Shown piece by piece: positions 23,383-31,997 of a stretch of DNA of 64,000 bases (positions within the stretch are counted from its first letter, which is position 1; each line of letters begins with the position of its first letter). Location: positions 310,001 to 374,000 of the forward strand of contig CAWIMV010000001.1 of NCBI GenBank assembly GCA_963837325.1, in the 5' to 3' direction. The translations under genes and the position numbers were made by a program. The notes under the pieces are model-generated. The model made no database searches. It was given only the letters and a program-made list of their open reading frames with translations, and had not been told where the DNA came from. This stretch comes from CAVQKZ01 sp963837325. GTDB taxonomy: Bacteria; Actinomycetota; Actinomycetes; Mycobacteriales; Jatrophihabitantaceae.

Positions 23383-25754
23383 CCTGGTCGTCGCGCTTTC
23401 CGGTCGAGCCGTGGCATGTGCGCGAGTACGGCATCGACTTCGATCTGCTCGCCCAGTCCGAGTCGCTGTTCGCACTGTCCAATGGACACATCGGGCTGCG
23501 CGGCAACTTCGACGAGGGCGAGCCGTTCGGATTGCCGGGCACCTATCTGAACTCGTTCTTCGAGAGCCGGCCACTGCCGTACGCCGAAGCGGGTTACGGC
23601 TATCCCGAGTCCGGGCAGACGATCGTCAACGTCACCAATGGCAAGGTGATCCGGCTACTGGTCGACGACGAGCCGTTCGACATCCGTTACGGCGAGCTGC
23701 GCCATCACGAGCGGATCCTCGATCTTCGCGGCGGCCGCCTGCGCCGCGTCGTGGAATGGATCTCGCCGGCGGGTCAGCGCATCCGCCTGCGCACGACGCG
23801 GCTGGTGTCGTTCACCCAGCGTTCGATCGTGGCCATTCGCTACGAGGTCGAGGCCGTCGGGCAACCGGCGCGGGTCGTTGTGCAGTCCGAGTTGGTGGCC
23901 AATGAGGAGGTCCCGGCGCGGTCCGGTGACCCGCGGGTGGCAGCCGCGCTGGCCAGTCCGCTCGTGCCTGAGGAGCAGATGGGCGAGGGCACTCGGGCGC
24001 TGCTCATGCATCGCACCCGCTCGAGCAAGTTGCGCATGGCGGCCTGCATGCAGAACGTGATCGAGTGCGAGACCGACTACGTCGACGAACTCGACGTGCA
24101 CGACGACTGGGCCCGGCTGAGTGTTGGCACCCGGCTGGAACCCGGCCAGCGGTTGACCCTCACCAAGTTCGTGGCGTATGGGTGGTCGAGTCAGCGTTCG
24201 GTGCCGGCTCTGCGCGATCAGGTCGGTGCCGCCTTGACGTCGGGCGTGCAGACGGGTTGGGACCAACTCGTCCTCGACCAGCGAAGCGCGCTCAACACGT
24301 TCTGGCAGGGCGCCGATGTGCAGATCGACGGCGACCCGGCCGTGCAGCAGGCGGTTCGGTTCGGGTTGTTCCACACCTTCCAAGCGGCGGTGCGGGCCGA
24401 GCAACGGGCGATCGCCGCGAAAGGGCTCACCGGGCCGGGCTACGACGGGCACGCGTTCTGGGACACCGAGAGCTTCGTGCTGCCGGTCCTCACGGCCACC
24501 GTCCCGCATGCGGCCGCCGATGCGTTGCGGTGGCGCTGGTCGACGCTGGACCTCGCCCGGCAACGCGCCGAGACGGTGCACGTCAAGGGTGCCGCGTTTC
24601 CGTGGCGCACCATCCGCGGCCAGGAATGCTCCAGTTACTGGCCCGCCGGTACGGCGGCGATGCACGTGAACGCCGACATCGCGGTAGCCGCCGCCCGCTA
24701 CGTGAGCTGGACCGGCGATCATGACTTCGAACGTGATCACGGGCTCGCATTGCTCGTCGAGACCGCCCGGTTGTGGATCTCGCTCGGGTTCCACGGCGCG
24801 GACGGCTACTTCCACATCGACGGCATCACCGGGCCCGATGAGTACAGCGCCATCGTCGACGACAACGTCTACACGAACCTGATGGCGCGGCTGAATCTGC
24901 TCGCCGCGGCGGACGCCGTTGGGCGCTGGCCATTCGAGTCGGCCGCGCTGGGTGTCACCGACGAGGAGACCGCCGCCTGGCGCGCGGCGTCGGAGGTGGC
25001 GATTCCCTACGACGAGAACCTGCAGGTGCACAAGCAGGACACCGACTTCACCGACCACGATGTCTGGGACTTCGCGGAAAGCGCGAAGACGGGCGGCTAT
25101 CCGCTGCTGCTGCACGCGCCGTACTTCGACCTCTACCGCAAACAGGTGATCAAGCAGGCGGATCTGATTCTGGCCATGCAGTGGTGCGGCGACATGTTCA
25201 CCCTCGAAGAGAAGGCCCGCGCGTTCGCCTACTACGAGCCGTTGACGGTGCGGGATTCGTCGCTGTCGGCATGCACGCAGGCGGTACTCGCGGCTGAAGT
25301 CGGTCAGGTGGAGCTGGCGGCCGATTACCTCGCTGAGGCTGCGCTGGTCGACCTCCACGACCTGGCCCACAACTCGCGCGACGGGCTGCACATCGCCTCA
25401 CTGGCCGGCACCTGGCTGGCCATCGTCGCCGGCTTCGGTGGCATGCGCGACAACGGTGGCCAACTGTCGTTCCACCCGCAGCCAGCCCCGGGCTGGAACG
25501 GTTTCTCATTCGGTGTCCACTGGCGTGGCACTCGGATCAGGGTCACCGTCGCGGGCGACGAGGTCACGTATGCGCTGGACGACGGCGCCGACTGCCAGGT
25601 CGAGCTGGTGCACTGCGGCGAGTCGTTCACGTTGACCACGGCCGAGCCCGTCGTGCTGTCCGTCCGGCCGGTCAAGCCGCTTACTGCGCGCCCCAGCCAG
25701 CCCCAGGGCCGCGAGCCGCTGAACGCCGCCGACCTGCGGATACCGCCCGCCTAG
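23379..25754 (+). CDS. GH65 disaccharide phosphorylase (maltose/trehalose/kojibiose type)
   Basis: The 791-residue cytoplasmic enzyme has no signal peptide. The N-terminal beta-sandwich (ESLFALSNGHIGLRGNF) and the (alpha/alpha)6 barrel are both recognisable. The catalytic acid lies in IDGITGPDEYSAIVDDN, and phosphate-loop sequences include SSLSACTQAVLAAEVG. KGAAFPWRTIRGQECSSYWP is typical of the family. It should split an alpha-linked glucose disaccharide with phosphate to beta-G1P and glucose. Linkage specificity cannot be fixed by eye. GTGA overlap couples it to pgmB. Confidence 0.9.
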   Translation: MTWSSRFPVEPWHVREYGIDFDLLAQSESLFALSNGHIGLRGNFDEGEPFGLPGTYLNSFFESRPLPYAEAGYGYPESGQTIVNVTNGKVIRLLVDDEPFDIRYGELRHHERILDLRGGRLRRVVEWISPAGQRIRLRTTRLVSFTQRSIVAIRYEVEAVGQPARVVVQSELVANEEVPARSGDPRVAAALASPLVPEEQMGEGTRALLMHRTRSSKLRMAACMQNVIECETDYVDELDVHDDWARLSVGTRLEPGQRLTLTKFVAYGWSSQRSVPALRDQVGAALTSGVQTGWDQLVLDQRSALNTFWQGADVQIDGDPAVQQAVRFGLFHTFQAAVRAEQRAIAAKGLTGPGYDGHAFWDTESFVLPVLTATVPHAAADALRWRWSTLDLARQRAETVHVKGAAFPWRTIRGQECSSYWPAGTAAMHVNADIAVAAARYVSWTGDHDFERDHGLALLVETARLWISLGFHGADGYFHIDGITGPDEYSAIVDDNVYTNLMARLNLLAAADAVGRWPFESAALGVTDEETAAWRAASEVAIPYDENLQVHKQDTDFTDHDVWDFAESAKTGGYPLLLHAPYFDLYRKQVIKQADLILAMQWCGDMFTLEEKARAFAYYEPLTVRDSSLSACTQAVLAAEVGQVELAADYLAEAALVDLHDLAHNSRDGLHIASLAGTWLAIVAGFGGMRDNGGQLSFHPQPAPGWNGFSFGVHWRGTRIRVTVAGDEVTYALDDGADCQVELVHCGESFTLTTAEPVVLSVRPVKPLTARPSQPQGREPLNAADLRIPPA

Positions 25755-25805
25755 CGCGGAATTATCGCCTGGGCCAGTAAATCGGGCATCTGCGCAGATA
25801 TGGTC

Positions 25806-25835
25806 TTGACCGGCTGCTCGTTTCTGCTCTAACTT
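25806..25835 (+). promoter_or_regulatory. Candidate promoter of the second GH31 gene
   Basis: TTGACC at 25806-25811 and TAACTT at 25830-25835 are separated by 18 bases, about 110 bases before the ATG at 25944. Confidence 0.4.
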
Positions 25836-25943
25836 GCCACATACCGATCTGGAACGGTCACTTCAGCGGGGCACTACTGAGTGACCGGTCTCGCTGCCCG
25901 GTCGGGCCCGGATGGGTCGACCGCTGCGTAAGGGGTGAGCGCA

Positions 25944-28199
25944 ATGAGTCGTGAGCGGGTAGTCCGAGCCCCCCGCCGGCCGTCGCGTAGGCGGGTCTCC
26001 GCGTTGCGCAGGGCGGTGCCGCTGCTGGCCGGCGTGGTCGTCGTGCTCGGGATCTCGGCTCCCGCCCGGGCGCACGACGCCGCGGCGAATCCCGCGGGCG
26101 GGCCAGGGGTCACTCACTTCGCCGACCGCGGAACTTCGCTGGTCCTGACGCGGTCGGCCGCGTTCGGCGCTCCGGGCTACAGCGTTGTGATCGCGAAGAG
26201 CCCGTTCCAGGTGACAACGGTTCGTGACCACCGGACCGTACTGGCCACGACGGGCACCAGCACGACCGCCGCGGCGCTGAGGTTCGTGGCCGGTGGGACG
26301 TCCTACCGCGCCACCCATGTCAGTTCCGCACGGTGGCACGGCGGAGTGCTCACCCTCCGCCTGGCGACGACCGACCCGGGGGTCGGCGTGAGCTACAGCG
26401 TGACGCCGCAGGCCGATCGGTACCGAGTGCACTGGCGTGTGGACAACGAACGCCGCGTGGTGTCCGCGGTCGGCGGTGACTATGCGCTCACATCGGCCGG
26501 AGACTGGTACGGCGAAGGCATCGTCGAGAACGACCAGGGTGCGCCGTACGGTGACCAACCCTGGCCGCTGAGCTCTGGGCAAGTGAACGACAACGAGGTC
26601 GGCCCGTTCTCCTACTTCGTGCACAACCCGTTCTGGTTCACCCGGTCCGCGGCCGGCATCTGGGTCGACACCGACAAGGTCATGAACGTGCAGATCAACG
26701 TCGGCAACAGTGGCCGGGCCAGCCTGCTGGTGACCAACAGCACCCACTCCAACGACAGCGACGTGGGCGCTCCCACTGAGGTGGGCGAGGCCCGCACCTA
26801 CGACGCCACGGTGTTCGTGGAATCGACACCGCGCGCGGTCTACCAGGACTATGTCGGCATCGCGGGCAAGCCGCGGCGCAGCGACACCACGCCGTTGCAG
26901 TACAAGACCCCGATGTGGAACAGCTGGGGCGACCTGGCGCTGGACGTGACCCAGGCCAGCTTCCTGCACTACGCCCAGAGCCTGGTCGACAACCACCTGC
27001 CCGGCCACACCGTCGAGCTCGACGACGGCTGGGCCGCCGGCTACGCCGACCACGTATTCAATCTGCCGGCGAAGTTCCCGGACCCGAAGGCGATGGTCGA
27101 CCAGGTCCACAAGATGGGCTTCGACTTCGGCCTGTGGGACACGTTCTACGACAACCGCGACGGCCGCCGGGCCTCCGTCCTCTGGCCGACCCTCGATGCG
27201 AAGGGCTACCTGCTCAAGGCGGTCAGCAACCCGATCCCGTTCGGATCGAACAGCTCCTGCGCCACCACCTGGTTCGGCGGCGGCAGCAGCTCCCATCCCG
27301 GGCTGGTCGACTTCGGGAACCCGCAGGCCCGTGCGTGGCTCAAGGGTCAGATTGATGCGCTGGCGAAGAAGTACGGCATCGACGGTTGGAAGTTCGACAC
27401 CCAGATCTACGACCCGAAGTGCAAGCCCTACCCCGGCCTCACCAAGATGGACTACCTGCGGATCGGGCTCGACTTCATCGACCAGTACAACCTCACTGGT
27501 CAGGGCATGATCACCACGGCCTGGACCGGCACCCAACGCTACGGCTTCGCCACCGACTCGATCGACAAGGACTCCACCTGGGACGGCCTGCAGGCGGCGG
27601 CGCACCAGGCGCTGGCCATCTCGACCATCGGCTACCCGTTCACCGAGATGGACATGATCGGCGGCTCCGACGGCTCCGACCCGCCGACCAGCCCGACCAA
27701 GCCGGTGCTGGTCCGGTGGGCGCAGGCCGAAGCGCTCACGCCGTTGATGATGGGCTCGGTCAATCCGACGCGCTACGACCAGCAGACGATCGATCTCTAC
27801 CGCAACGCGATCCACCTGCACGAACGGCTGTGGCCGTACCTCATGAAGCAGGTCGCCCGCGCCGTCGCAAGCGGGGAGCCGATCATGAAGCCGATCTTCT
27901 TCAACTACCCCGGCGACCAGAAGTCATACGCGATCAACGACGAGTGGCTGTTCGGCGACTCGTTGCTCGCGGCGCCGGTGTTGGCAGACGTGACGAGCCG
28001 TAACGTTCACGTCCCGGCCGGTCAGTGGTACGACGTCCGGCACCGGTGCGTGCTCGCTGGCCCGACCGACGTGCACAACTACCACGTCACCCTCGCCGAC
28101 GTGCCGATGTTCGTGAAGCTGCACACCAAGGAAACCGGCATGCTGCTCAAGGCGCTTGCGCCGGGCAAGCGGGTCGGCCCGAACACCCCGCACTGCTGA
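25944..28199 (+). CDS. Secreted GH31 glycosidase, MYORG/alpha-galactosidase-like layout
   Basis: The 751-residue protein starts at ATG 25944, eight bases after AGGGG. A basic N-terminus and hydrophobic helix form a Sec signal. The barrel begins with MWNSWGDLAL and HTVELDDGW. The nucleophile lies in GIDGWKFDTQIYD (Asp485), and a candidate acid/base in SIDKDSTWDGLQ (Asp541). The substrate-side motif ELDDGW and the KFD nucleophile segment differ from the starch-type enzyme at 7437. They recall MYORG-like alpha-galactosidases, though alpha-glucoside or alpha-xyloside specificity remains possible. It converges on the SIS/ROK/ABC operon. Confidence 0.85.
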   Translation: MSRERVVRAPRRPSRRRVSALRRAVPLLAGVVVVLGISAPARAHDAAANPAGGPGVTHFADRGTSLVLTRSAAFGAPGYSVVIAKSPFQVTTVRDHRTVLATTGTSTTAAALRFVAGGTSYRATHVSSARWHGGVLTLRLATTDPGVGVSYSVTPQADRYRVHWRVDNERRVVSAVGGDYALTSAGDWYGEGIVENDQGAPYGDQPWPLSSGQVNDNEVGPFSYFVHNPFWFTRSAAGIWVDTDKVMNVQINVGNSGRASLLVTNSTHSNDSDVGAPTEVGEARTYDATVFVESTPRAVYQDYVGIAGKPRRSDTTPLQYKTPMWNSWGDLALDVTQASFLHYAQSLVDNHLPGHTVELDDGWAAGYADHVFNLPAKFPDPKAMVDQVHKMGFDFGLWDTFYDNRDGRRASVLWPTLDAKGYLLKAVSNPIPFGSNSSCATTWFGGGSSSHPGLVDFGNPQARAWLKGQIDALAKKYGIDGWKFDTQIYDPKCKPYPGLTKMDYLRIGLDFIDQYNLTGQGMITTAWTGTQRYGFATDSIDKDSTWDGLQAAAHQALAISTIGYPFTEMDMIGGSDGSDPPTSPTKPVLVRWAQAEALTPLMMGSVNPTRYDQQTIDLYRNAIHLHERLWPYLMKQVARAVASGEPIMKPIFFNYPGDQKSYAINDEWLFGDSLLAAPVLADVTSRNVHVPAGQWYDVRHRCVLAGPTDVHNYHVTLADVPMFVKLHTKETGMLLKALAPGKRVGPNTPHC

Positions 28200-28206
28200 G
28201 CGCCAC

Positions 28207-28243
28207 CGACGGTGCCGTCGCATCCTGAGCGACGGCACCGTCG
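28207..28243. terminator. Bidirectional terminator with a perfect 15-bp stem
   Basis: CGACGGTGCCGTCGC and GCGACGGCACCGTCG are perfect complements across the loop ATCCTGA. The hairpin starts eight bases after the GH31 stop and also faces the end of the convergent SIS-domain gene. Confidence 0.85.
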
Positions 28244-28249
28244 CGTGCG

Positions 28250-28297
28250 GTCACACAGTCAGCGCGTCACACAGTCAGGGCGTCACAGGGTCACGAC
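28250..28297. repeat. Three 16-base tandem units
   Basis: GTCACACAGTCAGCGC, then GTCACACAGTCAGGGC, then a degenerate third unit starting GTCACAGGGTCAC. The units follow the terminator directly, and the third runs into the 3' end of the SIS-domain gene. Confidence 0.6.
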
Positions 28298-29197
28298 AGA
28301 GCGCGACAGGTGCACGGGCAGGTCGGCGTCCCGTCCAGCCGCCGCCGCCCACGCCACCGCGTGCTTCTGCACGGCGACCAGTTCGACCTGCGGGTCCAGC
28401 GAACCCTGCCGCACGGACGCACCCGTGGCTTGAATCGTTTCCGCCTGTAGCTGCGTCAGGGGAGTCAGGGCCCAAACCAGCGTCCCCGGTCCGGCGACGC
28501 TGATCGGCCCGTGCCGATACTCGCCGCTGGCGTAAGCCTCGGCCCACATGCCGGCGGATTCCCGGCACTTCAGCGCGGCCTCCTGAGCCAGCGGCTCGGC
28601 CCAGCCGGTGCCCAGGACGACCAACTGGTGCGGCGCCGGTGACAGGGCCCGCGCCTCGATGACCGTCCGGACCTGCGTGATCAGCTCCGTCAGCTCGGAG
28701 TCGCTGGCACCGAGCTGGGCGCGCAACAGGGTGAGCAACGTGGTCGGGAACCGGGTTTGCACGACGCTGCGCTCATCGGCATAGGACAGGTCGACGATGT
28801 CGGTCGCCGCCTCGCCGATCGGAGTGTCGAGCTGACCGAGGATCGCCGTCACCGGCAACCCGGCGGGAAGCGTGCTGAGCGCCTGAGTGACCTCGGTCGT
28901 GGTGCCGGACCGGCTGATGGCGATCACGCGATCGTAGTCACGCAAGACGGCCGGCACCTCCGAGGCGATCCTGGCATCGGTCATGCCGTGGCCGCCCTGC
29001 TCGCGAAGCCAGGCGTACGCGGCCGCGACGTAATAAGAGGTGCCGCAGCCGAGTGCGAGAACCCGTTCACCGGCGCCCGGCAGCCCGGCCGGCTGGGCCG
29101 CCCCGTGGTCACGAGCGCGCACCCAACAGTCGGGCTGGCTGGCGATTTCCTCGGCCGTGATGCGTCCGAGGGTGAGTTGGTTTGCTGTGTCAGGCAC
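28283..29197 (-). CDS. SIS-domain sugar-phosphate isomerase/deaminase (AgaS/GlmS-C type)
   Basis: The 304-residue protein has two SIS domains and no glutaminase domain. Key pieces are VLALGCGTSYYVAAAYAWLRE, VIAISRSGTTTEVTQAL (phosphosugar-binding Ser/Thr loop), and the second-domain motif KCRESAGMWAEAYASGEYRHGP. It should isomerise, and perhaps deaminate, a phosphorylated hexose or hexosamine. The GTG start has AAGGA upstream. It is the last gene of the operon with ROK kinase, two permeases and binding protein, so it probably acts on the imported, phosphorylated sugar. Confidence 0.83.
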   Translation of the reverse strand: MPDTANQLTLGRITAEEIASQPDCWVRARDHGAAQPAGLPGAGERVLALGCGTSYYVAAAYAWLREQGGHGMTDARIASEVPAVLRDYDRVIAISRSGTTTEVTQALSTLPAGLPVTAILGQLDTPIGEAATDIVDLSYADERSVVQTRFPTTLLTLLRAQLGASDSELTELITQVRTVIEARALSPAPHQLVVLGTGWAEPLAQEAALKCRESAGMWAEAYASGEYRHGPISVAGPGTLVWALTPLTQLQAETIQATGASVRQGSLDPQVELVAVQKHAVAWAAAAGRDADLPVHLSRSVVTL

Positions 29198-29212
29198 GAA
29201 TGGTCTTCCTTC

Positions 29213-30154
29213 TCAGTGTTCCGGTTGTGGGCTGGGTTGGCTGACGGCACGCAGCCCGAGCAAGGCCGCGCCCAGGCAGGCCGCGTTGTCGCCGAGGGCG
29301 GATGCGACGACGGCCGGTTCGCGCTGCCACACGAGCAACTGCCGCAGCCGATGTCGCAGCGGCTCGAGCAAGACGTCGCCCGCTCCCGCCAGACCACCGC
29401 CGATGACGATCCGTTCCGGGGCGAGCAGCGAGACATAGGTTGCCAGCGCGCGGGCCAGCGCGGTCAACGCGTCGTCCCATACCTGCGCAGCGATCGGATC
29501 GCCCCGATCGAGCAGCTGCAGTACCTCGCGGGCACCGGGGAAGGCTGCTCCGCCGGCGTGGGCGTAGCGCCGGGCGATAGAGGCACCGGATGCCACCGCC
29601 TCCAGGCAGCCATGGGCGCCGCACGCGCAGTCCACGTCGAATCCGACGTCGATATGGCCGATCTCGCCGGCGTACTTGTTCTCCACCATTCGTCCGGCGA
29701 TGAACATGGCGCCCGAGATTCCCGTCCCGATCGGCATGAAAAGAAAATCGTCGGCACCGCGGGCGGCCCCGAGCGCGCGCTCGGCCCGACCACCGGCGCG
29801 CACGTCATGGCCGAAACCCACCGGCAGTCCAGTGCGATCGCGGATCAGCTGCACGAAGGGAATGTCACGCCACTCGATGTTCTCGGAGTAGATTGCGACG
29901 CCGGCACTTTCGTCGACGAGGCCGGGAACCACGACGCCGACGGCCGCGGCGCTCCCGGCTCGCTCAAGGAGCTCGTCGACCGCCTTGAGCGCGGCTGCGA
30001 CCACGGCGTCGGCACCCGCGTCCCGCGGCGTCGGCCAGCGGTGGTACTCAGCGGCGAGGTCTTCGCCACGTACGACCGCGCCCTTCATCGCGGTGCCGCC
30101 GACGTCCAACGCGACCACGGTCGAACCAGCGTTGTTGCGGGTCTGCCCGGTCAT
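29213..30154 (-). CDS. ROK-family sugar kinase
   Basis: The 313-residue protein has the ATP-binding motif ALDVGGTAMKGAVV, the sugar-binding region DIPFVQLIRDRTGLPVGFGHDVRAG, and the ROK zinc motif CACGAHGCLEAVASG preceded by GEIGHIDV. There is no N-terminal HTH, so it is a kinase rather than a NagC-like regulator. It should phosphorylate the sugar imported by the adjoining ABC system, feeding the SIS enzyme 15 bases downstream. In the sugar-contact region, GHD replaces the more usual END/NDA variants. Confidence 0.87.
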   Translation of the reverse strand: MTGQTRNNAGSTVVALDVGGTAMKGAVVRGEDLAAEYHRWPTPRDAGADAVVAAALKAVDELLERAGSAAAVGVVVPGLVDESAGVAIYSENIEWRDIPFVQLIRDRTGLPVGFGHDVRAGGRAERALGAARGADDFLFMPIGTGISGAMFIAGRMVENKYAGEIGHIDVGFDVDCACGAHGCLEAVASGASIARRYAHAGGAAFPGAREVLQLLDRGDPIAAQVWDDALTALARALATYVSLLAPERIVIGGGLAGAGDVLLEPLRHRLRQLLVWQREPAVVASALGDNAACLGAALLGLRAVSQPSPQPEH

Positions 30155-30167
30155 GGTGCGCCGGCGT

Positions 30168-31001
30168 TCACTTCACGCTGCCGCTGAGCAGTCCGCTGAC
30201 GATGTAGCGGTTGAGGGTCACGGCAATCACTGCCGGGACGGCGAGTGCGAACACCCCCGCTGCGCTGAGCAAGGCAAACGGTACGAGGTGGCGGCCCTGC
30301 AACGCGGCAATGACCACGGTGAGCGGCTGGGTCGACAGGTCGCTGGACAGGACAAGGGGAAAGAGGAACTGCGCCCACGCGAACAGGAAAGTGATGATCG
30401 CCGTGGAGATGATGCCCGGCCGGGCAAGCGGAAGCACGATGTGCCACAGGACCTGCATGCGGCCGGCTCCGTCGACGTGGCCGGCTTCCTCGATCGAGAT
30501 CGGCAGGCTGGACATGTAGCTGTGCAGGATCCAGGTCGCGAGCGGCAGGAATCCCGAGACATAGACCAGCACGATGCCGCTGTAGGTGTTGACCAAGCCG
30601 AACGTGCTCATGATGCGGTAAAGCGGAATCAACGTCGTCTGCGCGGGAAACGCCATGGTGGCCAGCACCGCGTAGAAGAGAACGTTTCGCCCGCGGAACT
30701 TCATGCGGGCAAACGCGTATGCGGCAAGGGTGGACAACAGGATCGTGATGACGGTGGCCGCGCCGCATTCGATGAAGATGTTGACGGTCGAGCGGCGAAT
30801 CGAGTCCGGGATGTCGCCGTTGCCACTGAGCAGGGACCGGTAGTTGTGCACGGTCGGCGTCGGCGGCACATAGTGGGCCGGCTTCGACGAGATCTGCGCG
30901 TCGGTCTGCAGGCTGGTGTTCACTGCCCAGTACAGGGGCACCAGGGACCACAGCAGGATGAAGATGATGCCCAGGCGCCGACCCCATCGCTTGCGCGGCA
31001 T
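30168..31001 (-). CDS. Carbohydrate ABC transporter permease (MalG type)
   Basis: The 277-residue protein has about six transmembrane helices. The cytoplasmic EAA loop EEAGHVDGAGRMQVLWHIVLPL contacts an ATPase. The ATG at 31001 overlaps the stop of the MalF-type gene (ATGA). A longer upstream reading simply runs through that gene in another frame. No ATP-binding subunit is encoded nearby. Confidence 0.9.
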   Translation of the reverse strand: MPRKRWGRRLGIIFILLWSLVPLYWAVNTSLQTDAQISSKPAHYVPPTPTVHNYRSLLSGNGDIPDSIRRSTVNIFIECGAATVITILLSTLAAYAFARMKFRGRNVLFYAVLATMAFPAQTTLIPLYRIMSTFGLVNTYSGIVLVYVSGFLPLATWILHSYMSSLPISIEEAGHVDGAGRMQVLWHIVLPLARPGIISTAIITFLFAWAQFLFPLVLSSDLSTQPLTVVIAALQGRHLVPFALLSAAGVFALAVPAVIAVTLNRYIVSGLLSGSVK

Positions 31002-31951
31002 CAGAAGTCCACCGGCCGGTACACAAGCTTGACCACGCCGAATGCGACGATCAGGGTCGCCACTGTGATCAGCAGCGACAGGGCGTAACCCTGGCCGAAG
31101 TCGAGGTCCTGAAAGCTGATGAAGTAGGTCTGCTCCGTCAACGATGCACCGGTCGCGGCGGCGCCGTTCAGCACGTACGGCTGGTCGAAAACGTTCAGGG
31201 TGGCGATCAACGACTGCACCATGGCGATCGCGATGCCGGGCCGGGCCAGGGGCAGTGTGATGCGCCGGAACGTCGCCCATGGCGACGACCCGTCGAGGTT
31301 CGCGGCCTCATACAGGTCGCCGGGGATGTTCTGCAGCGCCGCGAGCACCAGCAACGCCGACAGCGGCGTCATCTGCCAGACCTGCACGAGCTCGATGGCA
31401 AAGATCGTCAGCAAGCGGTGCTGGCCGAGGAAGACGTGATAGTTGTTGATGAGATGGACCGAGCTCAGTGCGCTGTTGAGCAGGCCGGTGTTGCTGTCCC
31501 AGATCCCGGTCCAGACGATGCCCTCGACCACACCGGGTAATGCCCAGGGCAGAATCATCACGGCGATGAGGATGGAGCGTCCCGGAAAGCGGTGCTGCAG
31601 CGTGACCGCCATGGCGATGCCGAGCACGGTCGAGAGCGTCACTCCGATCAGGACGTACAGCGCGGTGTTGCCGATACTCGAACGCACCGCGGTGTCGTTG
31701 AACAGGCGACGGAAGTTGTTGAACCCGTCGAACTTGTTCGGGGGATTGAGTTCCTGCACCCGGTAGAACGACTGGACGATCGTCATCGCGGCCGGCACCA
31801 GCGCCAGCGCGATGATGAAGACGGCGAGCGGCGTGACGAGCGCGTAGGGAAGCGGATCGATGCGTCGCCGGCGACGTCTAGTCGCCGGCGACGCCGATCC
31901 CCGGGTCGATCCAGTCTCTGGCGGGGTGTCGCTGCGCGTGCCCGCCGTCAT
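31001..31951 (-). CDS. Carbohydrate ABC transporter permease (MalF type)
   Basis: The 316-residue protein has an Arg-rich cytoplasmic N-terminus, then six or so helices. The EAA loop reads YEAANLDGSSPWATFRRITLPLARPG. It pairs with the MalG-type permease by an ATGA overlap and lies 46 bases after the binding-protein gene. With the ROK and SIS genes it forms a five-gene sugar-uptake operon divergent from the DeoR gene. Confidence 0.9.
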   Translation of the reverse strand: MTAGTRSDTPPETGSTRGSASPATRRRRRRIDPLPYALVTPLAVFIIALALVPAAMTIVQSFYRVQELNPPNKFDGFNNFRRLFNDTAVRSSIGNTALYVLIGVTLSTVLGIAMAVTLQHRFPGRSILIAVMILPWALPGVVEGIVWTGIWDSNTGLLNSALSSVHLINNYHVFLGQHRLLTIFAIELVQVWQMTPLSALLVLAALQNIPGDLYEAANLDGSSPWATFRRITLPLARPGIAIAMVQSLIATLNVFDQPYVLNGAAATGASLTEQTYFISFQDLDFGQGYALSLLITVATLIVAFGVVKLVYRPVDF

Positions 31952-31997
31952 CGGCGGACCCGCACCGCGCAGGTTCGCAGCCGTGGACTGAGCCGAG

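Noticed and set aside
25863..27821. 652-codon open frame on the - strand opposite the second GH31 gene
   Set aside because: A shadow of a clear GH31 protein. Composition is biased and no motif is seen. The same applies to 23655-25391 opposite GH65.
28250..28297. CRISPR array
   Set aside because: The units are 16 bases long and directly abutting, without spacers, and there are no cas genes. No CRISPR was seen anywhere in the window.
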